Shown piece after piece: positions 1 to 6,521 of a stretch of 15,229 nt of DNA. Numbering within the stretch: the stretch's first letter is position 1; the number at the start of each line of letters is the position of its first letter. The notes beneath the pieces are model-generated. The model was not told the origin of the DNA, searched no databases, and saw only the letters and a program-made list of their open reading frames with translations. The stretch comes from Actinomycetes bacterium. Its GTDB lineage: Bacteria; Actinomycetota; Actinomycetes; Nanopelagicales; Nanopelagicaceae. Made by a program: the position numbers and the translations under genes. Location of the stretch: contig BJFZ01000031.1 in assembly GCA_014190175.1 (NCBI GenBank), forward strand, positions 1 to 15,229, given 5' to 3'.

Positions 1-2
1 TA

Positions 3-1037
3 AAAGAAAATTATGATGCAGTAATTCTTGCAACCGGATCTTCTATTGGGCGTAAACTTGGAATACCTGGTGAAAATTTACGTGGATCTTTATCGGCCGC
101 AGATTTTGTTCCTTGGTACAACGGCCATCCTGATTATGTAAACGTTGCTGTTCCATTAAATGGTAAAAATGCAATAGTGATTGGCGCGGGGAATGTTGCT
201 ATGGATTGTGGTCGGATGTTGGCGCTAGATCCAGCAAAACTAGATTGCACTGACACCGCTGATTATGCACTTGCGGCATTTCACCAAAGTTCTATTCGCA
301 GTGTCACCATTGTTGGAAGGCGCGGCCCAGAGCACGCAGCTTTCACATCTCCTGAAATTCGAGAACTTCCAAAATTAGAAAATACAGATGTGATTATTTC
401 AAATGCAGAAATTGAAGCAGCAAAAACCCGTGTTGCCGGAGAATTAGAAGAGAACAAAGAGTTACGTAATAAATTAGAAGCGCTGCTTGAAGTTTCGCAA
501 TCTGAATCTAAAAGTAATGAACGAACATTGGCAATTAACTTTTTGCTTACCCCACTTAAAATAACCGGCAACAAAAAAGTAGAAGCAATTCGCTTTGCAC
601 GCAATCAAGTTATTAACAACAAAGTGTCTGAAACCACAGAAATAATCGAAATGCCATGCGATTTAGTAATTTCCGCAATTGGATATCAAGTCTTATCAAT
701 CCCTGGAGTTAAGATCGCTAATGGAAGAATTGTGAATGAAAATGGATTTGTGGCTGACAACCTTTATGTCGTTGGCTGGGCTAAACGCGGCCCAAATGGT
801 GTCATCGGTACAAACAAAAGCGATTCAAGCGAAGTTATAAAACTTTTGTTAGCAAAACTACCGAGTGCAGCGAAGGAAAACATGGATATCGCTAAAATTT
901 TGACAAGTCATCAGGTGATCACCCAATCTGGATGGCAAAAAATCAACGCGGCCGAGGTTGAACAAGGCGAAACGGTTGGAAAGCCCCGCCGAAAACTCAC
1001 CGCTTGGAGTGATCTGCTGAGTTTGGGACAGGAATAG
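3..1037 (+). CDS. fprA: Ferredoxin/adrenodoxin-type NADP+ reductase, FprA-like (5' end outside window)
   Basis: This flavoprotein should transfer electrons between NADPH and ferredoxin via FAD, in the cytosol. The frame is open from base 3, ahead of the first internal ATG at 177, so the N-terminus with the FAD-binding glycine motif lies upstream of the window. Visible residues 1-20 include VILATGSS, the end of the FAD domain. At about residue 59 is IGAGNVAMDCGRML, the NADP-binding Rossmann motif. A GRRGP motif follows about 47 residues later, and near the C-terminus is GWAKRGPNGVIGTNKSDSSE, the diagnostic FprA/adrenodoxin-reductase signature in which the Trp-Ala-Lys-Arg segment and GTNK loop close over FAD and NADP. 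A long charged helical insert (EELEENKELRNKLEALLE) is present in mid-protein. The 344 visible residues are consistent with a full protein of roughly 450. A tRNA gene begins 40 bp after the stop. The family call is firm; the physiological partner is unknown. Confidence 0.9.
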   Translation, partial: KENYDAVILATGSSIGRKLGIPGENLRGSLSAADFVPWYNGHPDYVNVAVPLNGKNAIVIGAGNVAMDCGRMLALDPAKLDCTDTADYALAAFHQSSIRSVTIVGRRGPEHAAFTSPEIRELPKLENTDVIISNAEIEAAKTRVAGELEENKELRNKLEALLEVSQSESKSNERTLAINFLLTPLKITGNKKVEAIRFARNQVINNKVSETTEIIEMPCDLVISAIGYQVLSIPGVKIANGRIVNENGFVADNLYVVGWAKRGPNGVIGTNKSDSSEVIKLLLAKLPSAAKENMDIAKILTSHQVITQSGWQKINAAEVEQGETVGKPRRKLTAWSDLLSLGQE

Positions 1038-1077
1038 CCAAACCGGTAGGCTCTGCCAAGTTAAAAGCAATACCTAA

Positions 1078-1150
1078 GCGCCCGTAGCTCAACGGATAGA
1101 GCATCTGACTACGGATCAGAAGGTTAGGGGTTCGAATCCCTTCGGGCGCA
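1078..1150 (+). tRNA. tRNA-Arg (anticodon ACG)
   Basis: This is a 73-nt cloverleaf. The acceptor arms GCGCCCG (1078-1084) and CGGGCGC (1143-1149) pair perfectly, with discriminator A1150. The anticodon stem TCTGA/TCAGA encloses the loop CTACGGA, giving anticodon ACG, which as inosine reads CGU/CGC/CGA. The T loop is the standard TTCGAAT on an AGGGG/CCCTT stem with one G-T pair. CCA is not encoded (CAC follows), so it would be added enzymatically. Starting the gene two bases later at GCCCG leaves a mismatch, so 1078 is preferred. Confidence 0.96.
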
Positions 1151-1187
1151 CACAAGTCAACCCGCAAGGCTTTGGGTATTTGCAGAG

Positions 1188-1694
1188 TTAACAGATTTTT
1201 TCTAGCTGTCCATTTTCCACATGATAAATCGCACCGATAACTTCTAATCCGTTTGGCAAAAGTGGGTAAGTTCTAATCCGAGTGACATCTGTTTCAAGAG
1301 CGGCTCGCTGATCTTTAACTGTGCGAATCTCAATACTTCGCGTATCAAAACCTGACGCTTCAAAGATTGCTGCATGTACCTCGGGTTCAGTTCCAGTAGC
1401 CATACGACAATCAGTATGTGGCATTACTAAAACTCGATTTACATTTAACAGGTGAGTGGCAAGAACCAAAGTGCGCAAAACATCCTCAGTGACACGAGCA
1501 CCCGCGTTACGTAAAATCTTGGCATCACCAGCTTTCATTCCAACAATTTTTAATGGCTCAATCCGCGAATCCATACAAGTGACAATCGCTAGACCCTTTA
1601 TTGCACGGCCGGTTAATTGATGCGGTTGGAAGTTCTTCGCAAACTCATCATTTGCAGCGAAGAGATCAGCAAACTTTTCATTACTTTGGCTCAT
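1188..1694 (-). CDS. Beta-class carbonic anhydrase, small form
   Basis: The enzyme interconverts CO2 and bicarbonate in the cytosol, supplying bicarbonate to carboxylases or buffering pH. The 168-residue protein has the two beta-class zinc motifs: C40-M-D42-S-R44 within GLAIVTCMDSRIEP, and H93-T-D-C96. C40, H93 and C96 are the expected zinc ligands, and D42/R44 the conserved dyad. Between them is LRNAGARV, the usual RNAG segment. The length fits the short bacterial beta-CA clade of about 165-170 residues. The start is supported by an AGGGGG Shine-Dalgarno very close to the ATG at 1694. The SGNH hydrolase gene lies 38 bp upstream on the same strand, so co-transcription is likely. The protein ends in Cys, two residues after Lys-Ile; this is unremarkable. 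The class is confident; any specialised role is not visible. Confidence 0.93.
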   Translation of the reverse strand: MSQSNEKFADLFAANDEFAKNFQPHQLTGRAIKGLAIVTCMDSRIEPLKIVGMKAGDAKILRNAGARVTEDVLRTLVLATHLLNVNRVLVMPHTDCRMATGTEPEVHAAIFEASGFDTRSIEIRTVKDQRAALETDVTRIRTYPLLPNGLEVIGAIYHVENGQLEKIC

Positions 1695-1732
1695 AGCCCC
1701 CTAAGGTACTAAAAGTATTTGCTACCGGCGAG

Positions 1733-2887
1733 TTAGAGCGCCGCAATGAAGGCTTTTTGGGCCTTTGCGAATCGATCAGCCATATCGCGGTACCCAGCAG
1801 AGTTTGGATGCAAAAGGTCTGGCATGTTTGCCACATCTTCTTTATCAAACAAATCTAGACCATTCATGAAATGCAAGTTTTTATCCTTTCGCTTTTTGAT
1901 GATTTCCGGAAGCAATGTCCGTACTTTTGTTAGAGTCAAAACTCCAGTTTGGAGTTCGGCCGGGCGCTCTTTTGAATACAAACCACTATCTCCAAGCAAT
2001 GTTGGACCTGGAGTAGTTTCATGGAAGGGGCACCAGATTGGAGAGATAATTAAAATTGGAACGATAGGTTGTTTTTCGCGGATGATGTCTAGGAAATTAT
2101 GAACTGCTGGAATAAATGTGCGTTCGCGCATAGTGTCTGCGTTCACGACATTTATGCCAAGCTTGAGTGAAATAAAATCTGCGGGAGTATTTGCAATTGA
2201 CCGAGCAACAAATCCATCAAGATGACATTGTCCGCCAAAACCGTAACTTGTTAAATTCAATCCAAGTAATTTTGATGCGCGCACTGGCCAAATATCTAGT
2301 GGTCTTTCTGCTTCACCACATTGACTAATTGAACTTCCGTAATGAATCCATTTTTTATTTGTATCTTTATTCGGCGCAAGAATTTTACTATTTGTTTCTA
2401 TTGGGCCAACTTCGACAACAGCAGATGATGGGAACCAAATCTCAATATCTTTCATCTCATCGCCGAGGTTATTAAAAACTATTAGATCATCATCCCCAGG
2501 TTCAATAGTTTCTTTCAAAATAGCCACATTCGGAAGTGACAACTCCAAGCGCAAAGTATTTCCGTTTTGGGCAAGTACAGATTGTGCTTCTTTTCCGTTT
2601 ACAAACAAATCAAATGCTGCAGGACGTTTATTTTCAACCAAGCCAGATATGACTACTCTAGAAATTAAAAGATTTAATTTGATCTCGCTCGCACTGGTGC
2701 GAAAACGAAGTCGAACACCTGATGGAGTGCGCGCTGTTTGGTTAATGCCATTGTCGGCGTATTGGGCTCTGGTCCAATCCGGTAAGCGGCGCGGAATGAC
2801 CCAATCTGGCCTATTTGGTTGATCGTGGTCATATCCAAAAGCGCCAACCACTTCAACTGGTGAATTTAAGAGTGTGTATTGAGCCAT
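1733..2887 (-). CDS. SGNH/GDSL-family esterase with N-terminal beta-sandwich domain (SsfX3-like)
   Basis: A probable serine ester hydrolase (deacetylase or acyl esterase) of the SGNH superfamily, 384 residues. Residues about 1-165 are beta-rich, with Val/Thr-dense strands and a GDDDLIVFNNLGDE segment. They look like the carbohydrate-binding-type N-domain that precedes the catalytic domain in SsfX3-like esterases. The catalytic domain starts near 175: block I is YGSSISQCGEA with likely nucleophile S186, block II glycines are in SYGFGG (214-219), block III is LGINVVNA with N246, and block V is D357-L-L-H360 for the Asp-His pair. No signal peptide is seen, so it is probably cytosolic. There is no Shine-Dalgarno before ATG; a TACAAT hexamer ends six bases upstream, suggesting leaderless initiation. 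Carbonic anhydrase follows on the same strand. The substrate is unknown; an acetylated sugar or xenobiotic ester is a guess. Confidence 0.82.
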   Translation of the reverse strand: MAQYTLLNSPVEVVGAFGYDHDQPNRPDWVIPRRLPDWTRAQYADNGINQTARTPSGVRLRFRTSASEIKLNLLISRVVISGLVENKRPAAFDLFVNGKEAQSVLAQNGNTLRLELSLPNVAILKETIEPGDDDLIVFNNLGDEMKDIEIWFPSSAVVEVGPIETNSKILAPNKDTNKKWIHYGSSISQCGEAERPLDIWPVRASKLLGLNLTSYGFGGQCHLDGFVARSIANTPADFISLKLGINVVNADTMRERTFIPAVHNFLDIIREKQPIVPILIISPIWCPFHETTPGPTLLGDSGLYSKERPAELQTGVLTLTKVRTLLPEIIKKRKDKNLHFMNGLDLFDKEDVANMPDLLHPNSAGYRDMADRFAKAQKAFIAAL

Positions 2888-2893
2888 AGCGGA

Positions 2894-2899
2894 ATTGTA
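2894..2899 (-). promoter_or_regulatory. Putative -10 element of a leaderless promoter for the SGNH hydrolase gene
   Basis: On the minus strand TACAAT, five of six matches to TATAAT, is followed by exactly six bases and then the ATG at 2887. This would place the transcription start on the start codon. No Shine-Dalgarno or convincing -35 is visible, which fits actinobacterial leaderless promoters. Confidence 0.5.
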
Positions 2900-2959
2900 G
2901 GGATTTAAGAAGGGGTGTGCTACTAATTCTAAAAATAGTAGGTGCTAAATAATATTTTT

Positions 2960-2965
2960 TAAGAT
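2960..2965 (+). promoter_or_regulatory. Possible -10 element for the aldo/keto reductase gene
   Basis: TAAGAT matches the TANNNT pattern and lies 12 bases before ATG 2978. It would give a transcript with a leader of only about six bases. The 90-bp divergent gap is AT-rich, and the ATG has no Shine-Dalgarno. The -35 is not identifiable, so this is tentative. Confidence 0.25.
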
Positions 2966-2977
2966 AGCCTCTTAGAT

Positions 2978-3919
2978 ATGACCTTACAAACACGCAAAAT
3001 TGCAGATTTAAATGTCTCACTTGTTGGACTTGGTTGTATGCCACTTTCAAATATCAAAATGGTGGATCATCGTGAGCAAGCGATTGCAACAATTCACCAT
3101 GCGATTGATTCTGGAATTACTTTGTTGGATACCGCAAATGTGTATTCACCAACGTGGGATACCTTCGGGCACAATGAAACATTAGTTGCTGAAGCGGTAC
3201 GCACTTATTCCGGTAGTGCAGATATTTCAAAAGTTGTTATCGCAACTAAAGGCGGCATAATTAAGCCTGCTGAAAATGTTATTGAGCGTGATGGTACGCG
3301 TGAAGGATTATTGAAAGCGTGTGAGGCAAGTTTGAAGCGCTTGAATACTTCAAGTATTGAGTTGTACCAATTCCATCGACACGATCCAAGCGTTACTTAT
3401 ACCGAACAGATGTTGTCACTCAAAGCGTTAAAAGATGCTGGAATGGTTAAGCGAATTGGTTTATCAAATGCACAAGGGCCAGAACTTGCAGTTGCGCTTA
3501 AAATTTTGGGCGGACCAAAGGATGGTGGTGTTGTCTCAATTCAAAATGAGTACTCACCTCGATACCGTGGCGAACAGGATGTATTGGATAAGTGCACCGA
3601 GCTAGGCATCGCCTTTTTGCCGTGGTCTCCCCTTGGCGGAGCGGCCCAGGCAGGGGAAGTTGGCTCCCGTTACAGCGATTTTGCCGCAGTGGCGACCGAG
3701 GTCGGAGCATCCGCCCAAGAGGTCGTCCTTGCCTGGCTTTTGGCCCTGACCCCCGTGATGATCCCGATCCCAGGAGCCACAAAGACGGCCACCGTAGATT
3801 CGATTATCCGCTCCGCAGCGCTAAAGCTGACATCGGCGCAGGTATATCGGCTAACTGCGGCTGACTCCCCTAACGAGTCGCTATTTCCAGACGCAAAACC
3901 CCGCAGCCCACTTCGGTAA
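2978..3919 (+). CDS. Aldo/keto reductase
   Basis: A cytosolic NAD(P)H-dependent oxidoreductase reducing aldehydes or ketones (or oxidising sugar alcohols or dehydro-sugars) on a TIM-barrel fold; 313 residues, normal for the family. The catalytic tetrad is visible: D51 and Y56 in LLDTANVYSP, K91 in ATKGG, and H133 in YQFHRHDP. The cofactor-binding C-terminal region contains LPWSPLGG and IPIPGATK, the usual pyrophosphate and 2'-phosphate loop. The start at 2978 gives the canonical N-terminus (VGLGCMPLS) but has no Shine-Dalgarno. By hand count, the first 600 bp are about 38-47% GC, while 3601-3780 is 63-67%, and high GC continues past the stop. The frame is unbroken and the protein looks complete, so this is a mosaic, not a frameshift. 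The gene precedes a sugar ABC operon by 190 bp, so a role on the imported sugar is possible but unproven. Confidence 0.88.
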   Translation: MTLQTRKIADLNVSLVGLGCMPLSNIKMVDHREQAIATIHHAIDSGITLLDTANVYSPTWDTFGHNETLVAEAVRTYSGSADISKVVIATKGGIIKPAENVIERDGTREGLLKACEASLKRLNTSSIELYQFHRHDPSVTYTEQMLSLKALKDAGMVKRIGLSNAQGPELAVALKILGGPKDGGVVSIQNEYSPRYRGEQDVLDKCTELGIAFLPWSPLGGAAQAGEVGSRYSDFAAVATEVGASAQEVVLAWLLALTPVMIPIPGATKTATVDSIIRSAALKLTSAQVYRLTAADSPNESLFPDAKPRSPLR

Positions 3920-4109
3920 TCCGGCGCTTAGCGAGGACACCCGATAAACAGCCCAAAAGGTCGCTATAACGGTCTGATTACGGTTTCTAAAAAGCTGCGT
4001 TTTTCTGGCTATTTATATAGTCATTTTGGTTAATTAGTAGTATTTTTCCTCAGTAGTTCCAACTGCTGGCCATCTTCTGGCCATCTTCTGGTCACCCGAA
4101 AGGACCAAA
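3920..4109 (+). promoter_or_regulatory. Intergenic leader/promoter region of the ABC importer operon
   Basis: This 190-bp gap contains no gene. Its first 60 bp continue the GC-rich patch of the preceding gene. Bases about 4001-4050 are AT-rich (TTTATATAG, TAGTAT), the most plausible promoter area, but no convincing -35/-10 pair at normal spacing stands out. Bases 4066-4094 carry three phased TGGYCA motifs (listed separately). AAAGGA at 4099-4104 is the Shine-Dalgarno for ATG 4110, with five bases between. No clear terminator for the aldo/keto reductase was found here. Confidence 0.45.
4066..4094 (+). repeat. 11-bp tandem repeat with phased TGGYCA motifs
   Basis: The unit CTGGCCATCTT occurs at 4066-4076 and 4077-4087, followed by a partial third copy CTGGTCA. 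The palindromic core TGGCCA recurs at 4067 and 4078, with TGGTCA at 4089. The spacing is exactly 11 bp, about one helical turn, just upstream of the binding-protein Shine-Dalgarno. It could be a regulator-binding array or an mRNA leader element. Confidence 0.6.
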
Positions 4110-5534
4110 ATGCAATTAACACGTACTCGCGTTGGCATTAGCCGCAAGGCAATTGCTGCGGGAATCGCAACCGCATTATTAATTGGCGGAATCGGTTCCA
4201 TCTCTGCAGAGGCTGCTACAAAGAAGCCTGCTGCAAAGGTAACAAAACCAGCTGCAAAACCAGCTGCAAAACCAGCTGCTGCAAAAGAGTTAAATGAATT
4301 TCTAAATCCAACATGCCCTGCTAAGCCAACAACTCTGACAATCGCGTCAGCAGTTATTTTGGAAAAACCAGGCGGACTTGCTGATCAAGGTAATGCTGAC
4401 AACTTTATGAAGGCATGTCCAAACGTAAAGGTTGAATTCATCGGTATTCCTTCAAACAACTTGCCAGAAAAACTTACAACTATGGCAATTGGTGGAAACC
4501 TTCCAGATATGTACATGCACTTCACTAGCTTCACCGGTAAAGCGCTGCAAATGCGTATCTTCGAAGATCTAATTCCACTACTAGGACAAGATTACGTTAA
4601 TGGTTTTGATCCATTATTCCTTGGTGAAGCAATCCAAGGCGGCAAGTTGCTATGGGCTCCATGGGTAGCAATTCCGCATGCGGTTCTCTACCGTAAAGAT
4701 TTATTTGAGAAAGCCGGGATCACGGTATTCCCTAAGACATTTGATGAGTTCTTGGCAACAGCTAAGAAACTTACTGTCGACACCGATGGTGATGGCAAAG
4801 TCGATCAATACGGATGGGGAATGGTAGGAACTCCTAATGGTTCCGGTGCTGGTCGCTTCCACACAATGGTGCTAAATGCAGGTGCTTACAACCTTAAAGA
4901 AGATACCAATGGCAAATTCATCTCTGGTGCTTCACTCAAGGGATACGAAACTGCATTGCAACTTTACGGAGATGCAATCAAGGCAGGAGTCGTGCCTCCG
5001 GGATACACAACAACTGGTTACCCAGAAGCGAGTGCACAACTTGCAACTGGTAAAGCGGTCATGATGATAACTGGTCCACACTCTATGGGAATTATTACTA
5101 CTCAGAACCCAGCGTTAAAAGGCAAGTTGGCCGGATTCCCAGTCCCAACTGCAAACGGCGCCACACCAATTACAACTCTTGGACAACACGGTTATGCAAT
5201 TTCACGCAGCAGCAAGAATAAAGATGTTGCTGTGCAGTACATCAAGTTTATGTTGTCTACCAAGCAGATTTTGGTCTACAACGATCTTGAGTATCGCCTA
5301 CCTTCCCGCTTGAAAGCACAAGAAGATCCTCAAGTTAAATCTGGTATGGCTTCCGGCTTTGTTAATGCTCTCAAAGGCAAAGTCTGGTCAGATTCAACCG
5401 CTAGCTTCTTAGGAAGCGTTGTAAAGGTTGACTATGAATCATACTCAGAAATGTTCTTGGGTAAGAAAACTGCCGCAGAACTTGCGAAAGAAGCAGATAC
5501 CAAGATCAAGAAACTGATTGCGGACAACGCTTAA
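4110..5534 (+). CDS. Sugar ABC transporter substrate-binding protein (CUT1-type, family 1)
   Basis: The extracellular receptor of the ABC importer encoded immediately downstream, 474 residues. It has a basic N-region and hydrophobic core (residues about 1-35) with a likely cleavage near AEA-A. There is no lipobox cysteine; the first Cys is C69. Residues 37-59 form a Lys/Ala/Pro linker, including three tandem KPAA units. The mature domain begins TLTIASAV and shows family features: NLPDMYMHFTSF (GxxPDv-type), LLWAPWVAIPHAVLYRKDLFEKAGI (the classic LYYNKDLFKKAGI region), P-KTFDEFLATAKKLT, a DTDGDGKVDQYGWG loop, and GKAVMMITGPHSMG. Start 4110 is supported by AAAGGA five bases upstream. The ligand cannot be read from the sequence; a mono- or oligosaccharide is the family expectation. 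A strong hairpin follows the stop before the permease genes, which probably raises this gene's transcript level over theirs. Confidence 0.9.
   Translation: MQLTRTRVGISRKAIAAGIATALLIGGIGSISAEAATKKPAAKVTKPAAKPAAKPAAAKELNEFLNPTCPAKPTTLTIASAVILEKPGGLADQGNADNFMKACPNVKVEFIGIPSNNLPEKLTTMAIGGNLPDMYMHFTSFTGKALQMRIFEDLIPLLGQDYVNGFDPLFLGEAIQGGKLLWAPWVAIPHAVLYRKDLFEKAGITVFPKTFDEFLATAKKLTVDTDGDGKVDQYGWGMVGTPNGSGAGRFHTMVLNAGAYNLKEDTNGKFISGASLKGYETALQLYGDAIKAGVVPPGYTTTGYPEASAQLATGKAVMMITGPHSMGIITTQNPALKGKLAGFPVPTANGATPITTLGQHGYAISRSSKNKDVAVQYIKFMLSTKQILVYNDLEYRLPSRLKAQEDPQVKSGMASGFVNALKGKVWSDSTASFLGSVVKVDYESYSEMFLGKKTAAELAKEADTKIKKLIADNA
4244..4279 (+). repeat. In-frame 12-bp minisatellite encoding KPAA repeats
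   Basis: Three perfect copies of AAAACCAGCTGC lie within the binding-protein gene, immediately after the signal peptide. They encode a Lys-Pro-Ala-Ala linker. The 12-bp period keeps frame, so copy number could vary without breaking the gene. Confidence 0.85.
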
Positions 5535-5546
5535 AGAAGTAAACAT

Positions 5547-5585
5547 AAAACTTTAGGGTGAAAGAGATTTCACCCTAAAGTTTTT
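5547..5585 (+). terminator. Strong hairpin with T-tract between binding-protein and permease genes
   Basis: A perfect 17-bp inverted repeat, AAAACTTTAGGGTGAAA at 5547-5563 and its complement at 5568-5584, encloses a GAGA loop, ending in TTTTT. It starts 13 bp after the binding-protein stop codon and ends 37 bp before the first permease ATG. Its form fits an intrinsic terminator that leaks, or a 3'-stabilising stem that protects the binding-protein mRNA after processing. Both are known ways to make receptor exceed permease in ABC operons. Confidence 0.85.
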
Positions 5586-5621
5586 ACTTATGAAGATTAG
5601 AAAGTTCAGAAAGTGGGGGAT

Positions 5622-6521
5622 ATGAAAGCAGCATTTGCTAAAAGGTCAGCATTTGCCAAGCGCGAATCTCGCTCCGGCGTGATTTTCACTATTCCAGCCG
5701 CGCTGATCATGCTTGGCCTTGTAGTTTATCCAATGCTTTATGGATTTTTCATCAGTACCCAAAAATCAAATTTAATTGATAAGTGGGAATTTGTCGGTGC
5801 AAAATATTACATACAGCTTTTAACTGATGCAGAGTTTTACGGTACCTTAAAAACCACGGCATCTTTTGCCGCCTGCGTGGTACTCGGTAATCTGTGTGTG
5901 GGATTGTTACTTGCGGTACTAGTAAATCAAAAAATTCCATTAATGAATATTTTTAAAGTAATTTTGATGCTCCCTTGGTTATTCCCTGAAGTGGTTGTCG
6001 CGTTAATTTGGAAATGGCTCTTCAGTCCGTTATTTGGAATGTTCAATTACGTTTTATTTTCTTTAAATCTCATTGACAAGGAATTGGATGTTTTAGGACA
6101 ACCTCGAACTGCCTTTGCCGGTGTAGTTTTTGTCTGCATCTGGAAGGGTTACCCAATCGTCATGCTAATGATGATGGCGGGTATGAAAAATATTCCCCAT
6201 GAACGTTATGAAGCCGCTGCAATTGATGGAGCAAATAAGTGGCAACAATTCCTAAATGTAACATTGCCGGGATTGATGCCAGTTTTGCTGGTTGCATCAA
6301 TTCTTGAGACTGCCTGGTGGTTTAAACATTTCACAATTGTTTGGCTAATGACTAACGGTGGACCTGCTGGTTCAACTGAACTTATTTCGGTGGAAATTTA
6401 TTTGCAGGCTTTCACAAACTTCAACTTTGGACGAGCTGCCGCCGAATCAGTAATTATTTTGTTCCTATTGATGGTTGTCAGTTTTATCTACTCAAGGGTG
6501 CTACGCGATGAATCTCAGTAA
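5622..6521 (+). CDS. Sugar ABC transporter permease, MalF/UgpA-type (membrane subunit 1)
   Basis: One of the two membrane subunits of the importer, 299 residues, predicted with six membrane helices. Hydrophobic spans lie at about 19-42, 77-101, 110-134, 155-178, 216-238 and 275-292. The cytoplasmic coupling loop carries the EAA motif, with E197-A-A-A, then IDGA, and ending LPGLMP near residue 220; this docks onto the ATPase. The start is taken as ATG 5622 because GGGGG lies two bases upstream. An in-frame GTG at 5613 would overlap that Shine-Dalgarno and is less likely. The N-terminus repeats AAFAKRSAFAKR. The gene overlaps the next permease by 14 bp, indicating translational coupling. The family is certain; the transported sugar is not identifiable. 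Confidence 0.92.
   Translation: MKAAFAKRSAFAKRESRSGVIFTIPAALIMLGLVVYPMLYGFFISTQKSNLIDKWEFVGAKYYIQLLTDAEFYGTLKTTASFAACVVLGNLCVGLLLAVLVNQKIPLMNIFKVILMLPWLFPEVVVALIWKWLFSPLFGMFNYVLFSLNLIDKELDVLGQPRTAFAGVVFVCIWKGYPIVMLMMMAGMKNIPHERYEAAAIDGANKWQQFLNVTLPGLMPVLLVASILETAWWFKHFTIVWLMTNGGPAGSTELISVEIYLQAFTNFNFGRAAAESVIILFLLMVVSFIYSRVLRDESQ

Noticed and set aside
1151..1187. Terminator for the tRNA or carbonic anhydrase gene (ACCC...GGGT)
   Set aside because: Only four pairs with a ten-base loop and no adjacent T-run outside coding sequence.
3590..3610. Frameshift or gene fusion at the GC boundary in the aldo/keto reductase
   Set aside because: The frame is continuous and the protein has normal length and C-terminal motifs on both sides.
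3592..3864. Overlapping plus-strand open frame of 90 codons inside the aldo/keto reductase, and another on the opposite strand (3498-3782)
   Set aside because: Long alternative frames are expected from the local GC-rich patch. The Arg/Pro-rich translations look like frame shadows, and the aldo/keto reductase frame carries the conserved motifs.
3990..4005. A5/T5 hairpin as terminator of the aldo/keto reductase
   Set aside because: The inner bases do not pair, leaving only A-T pairs around a six-base loop.
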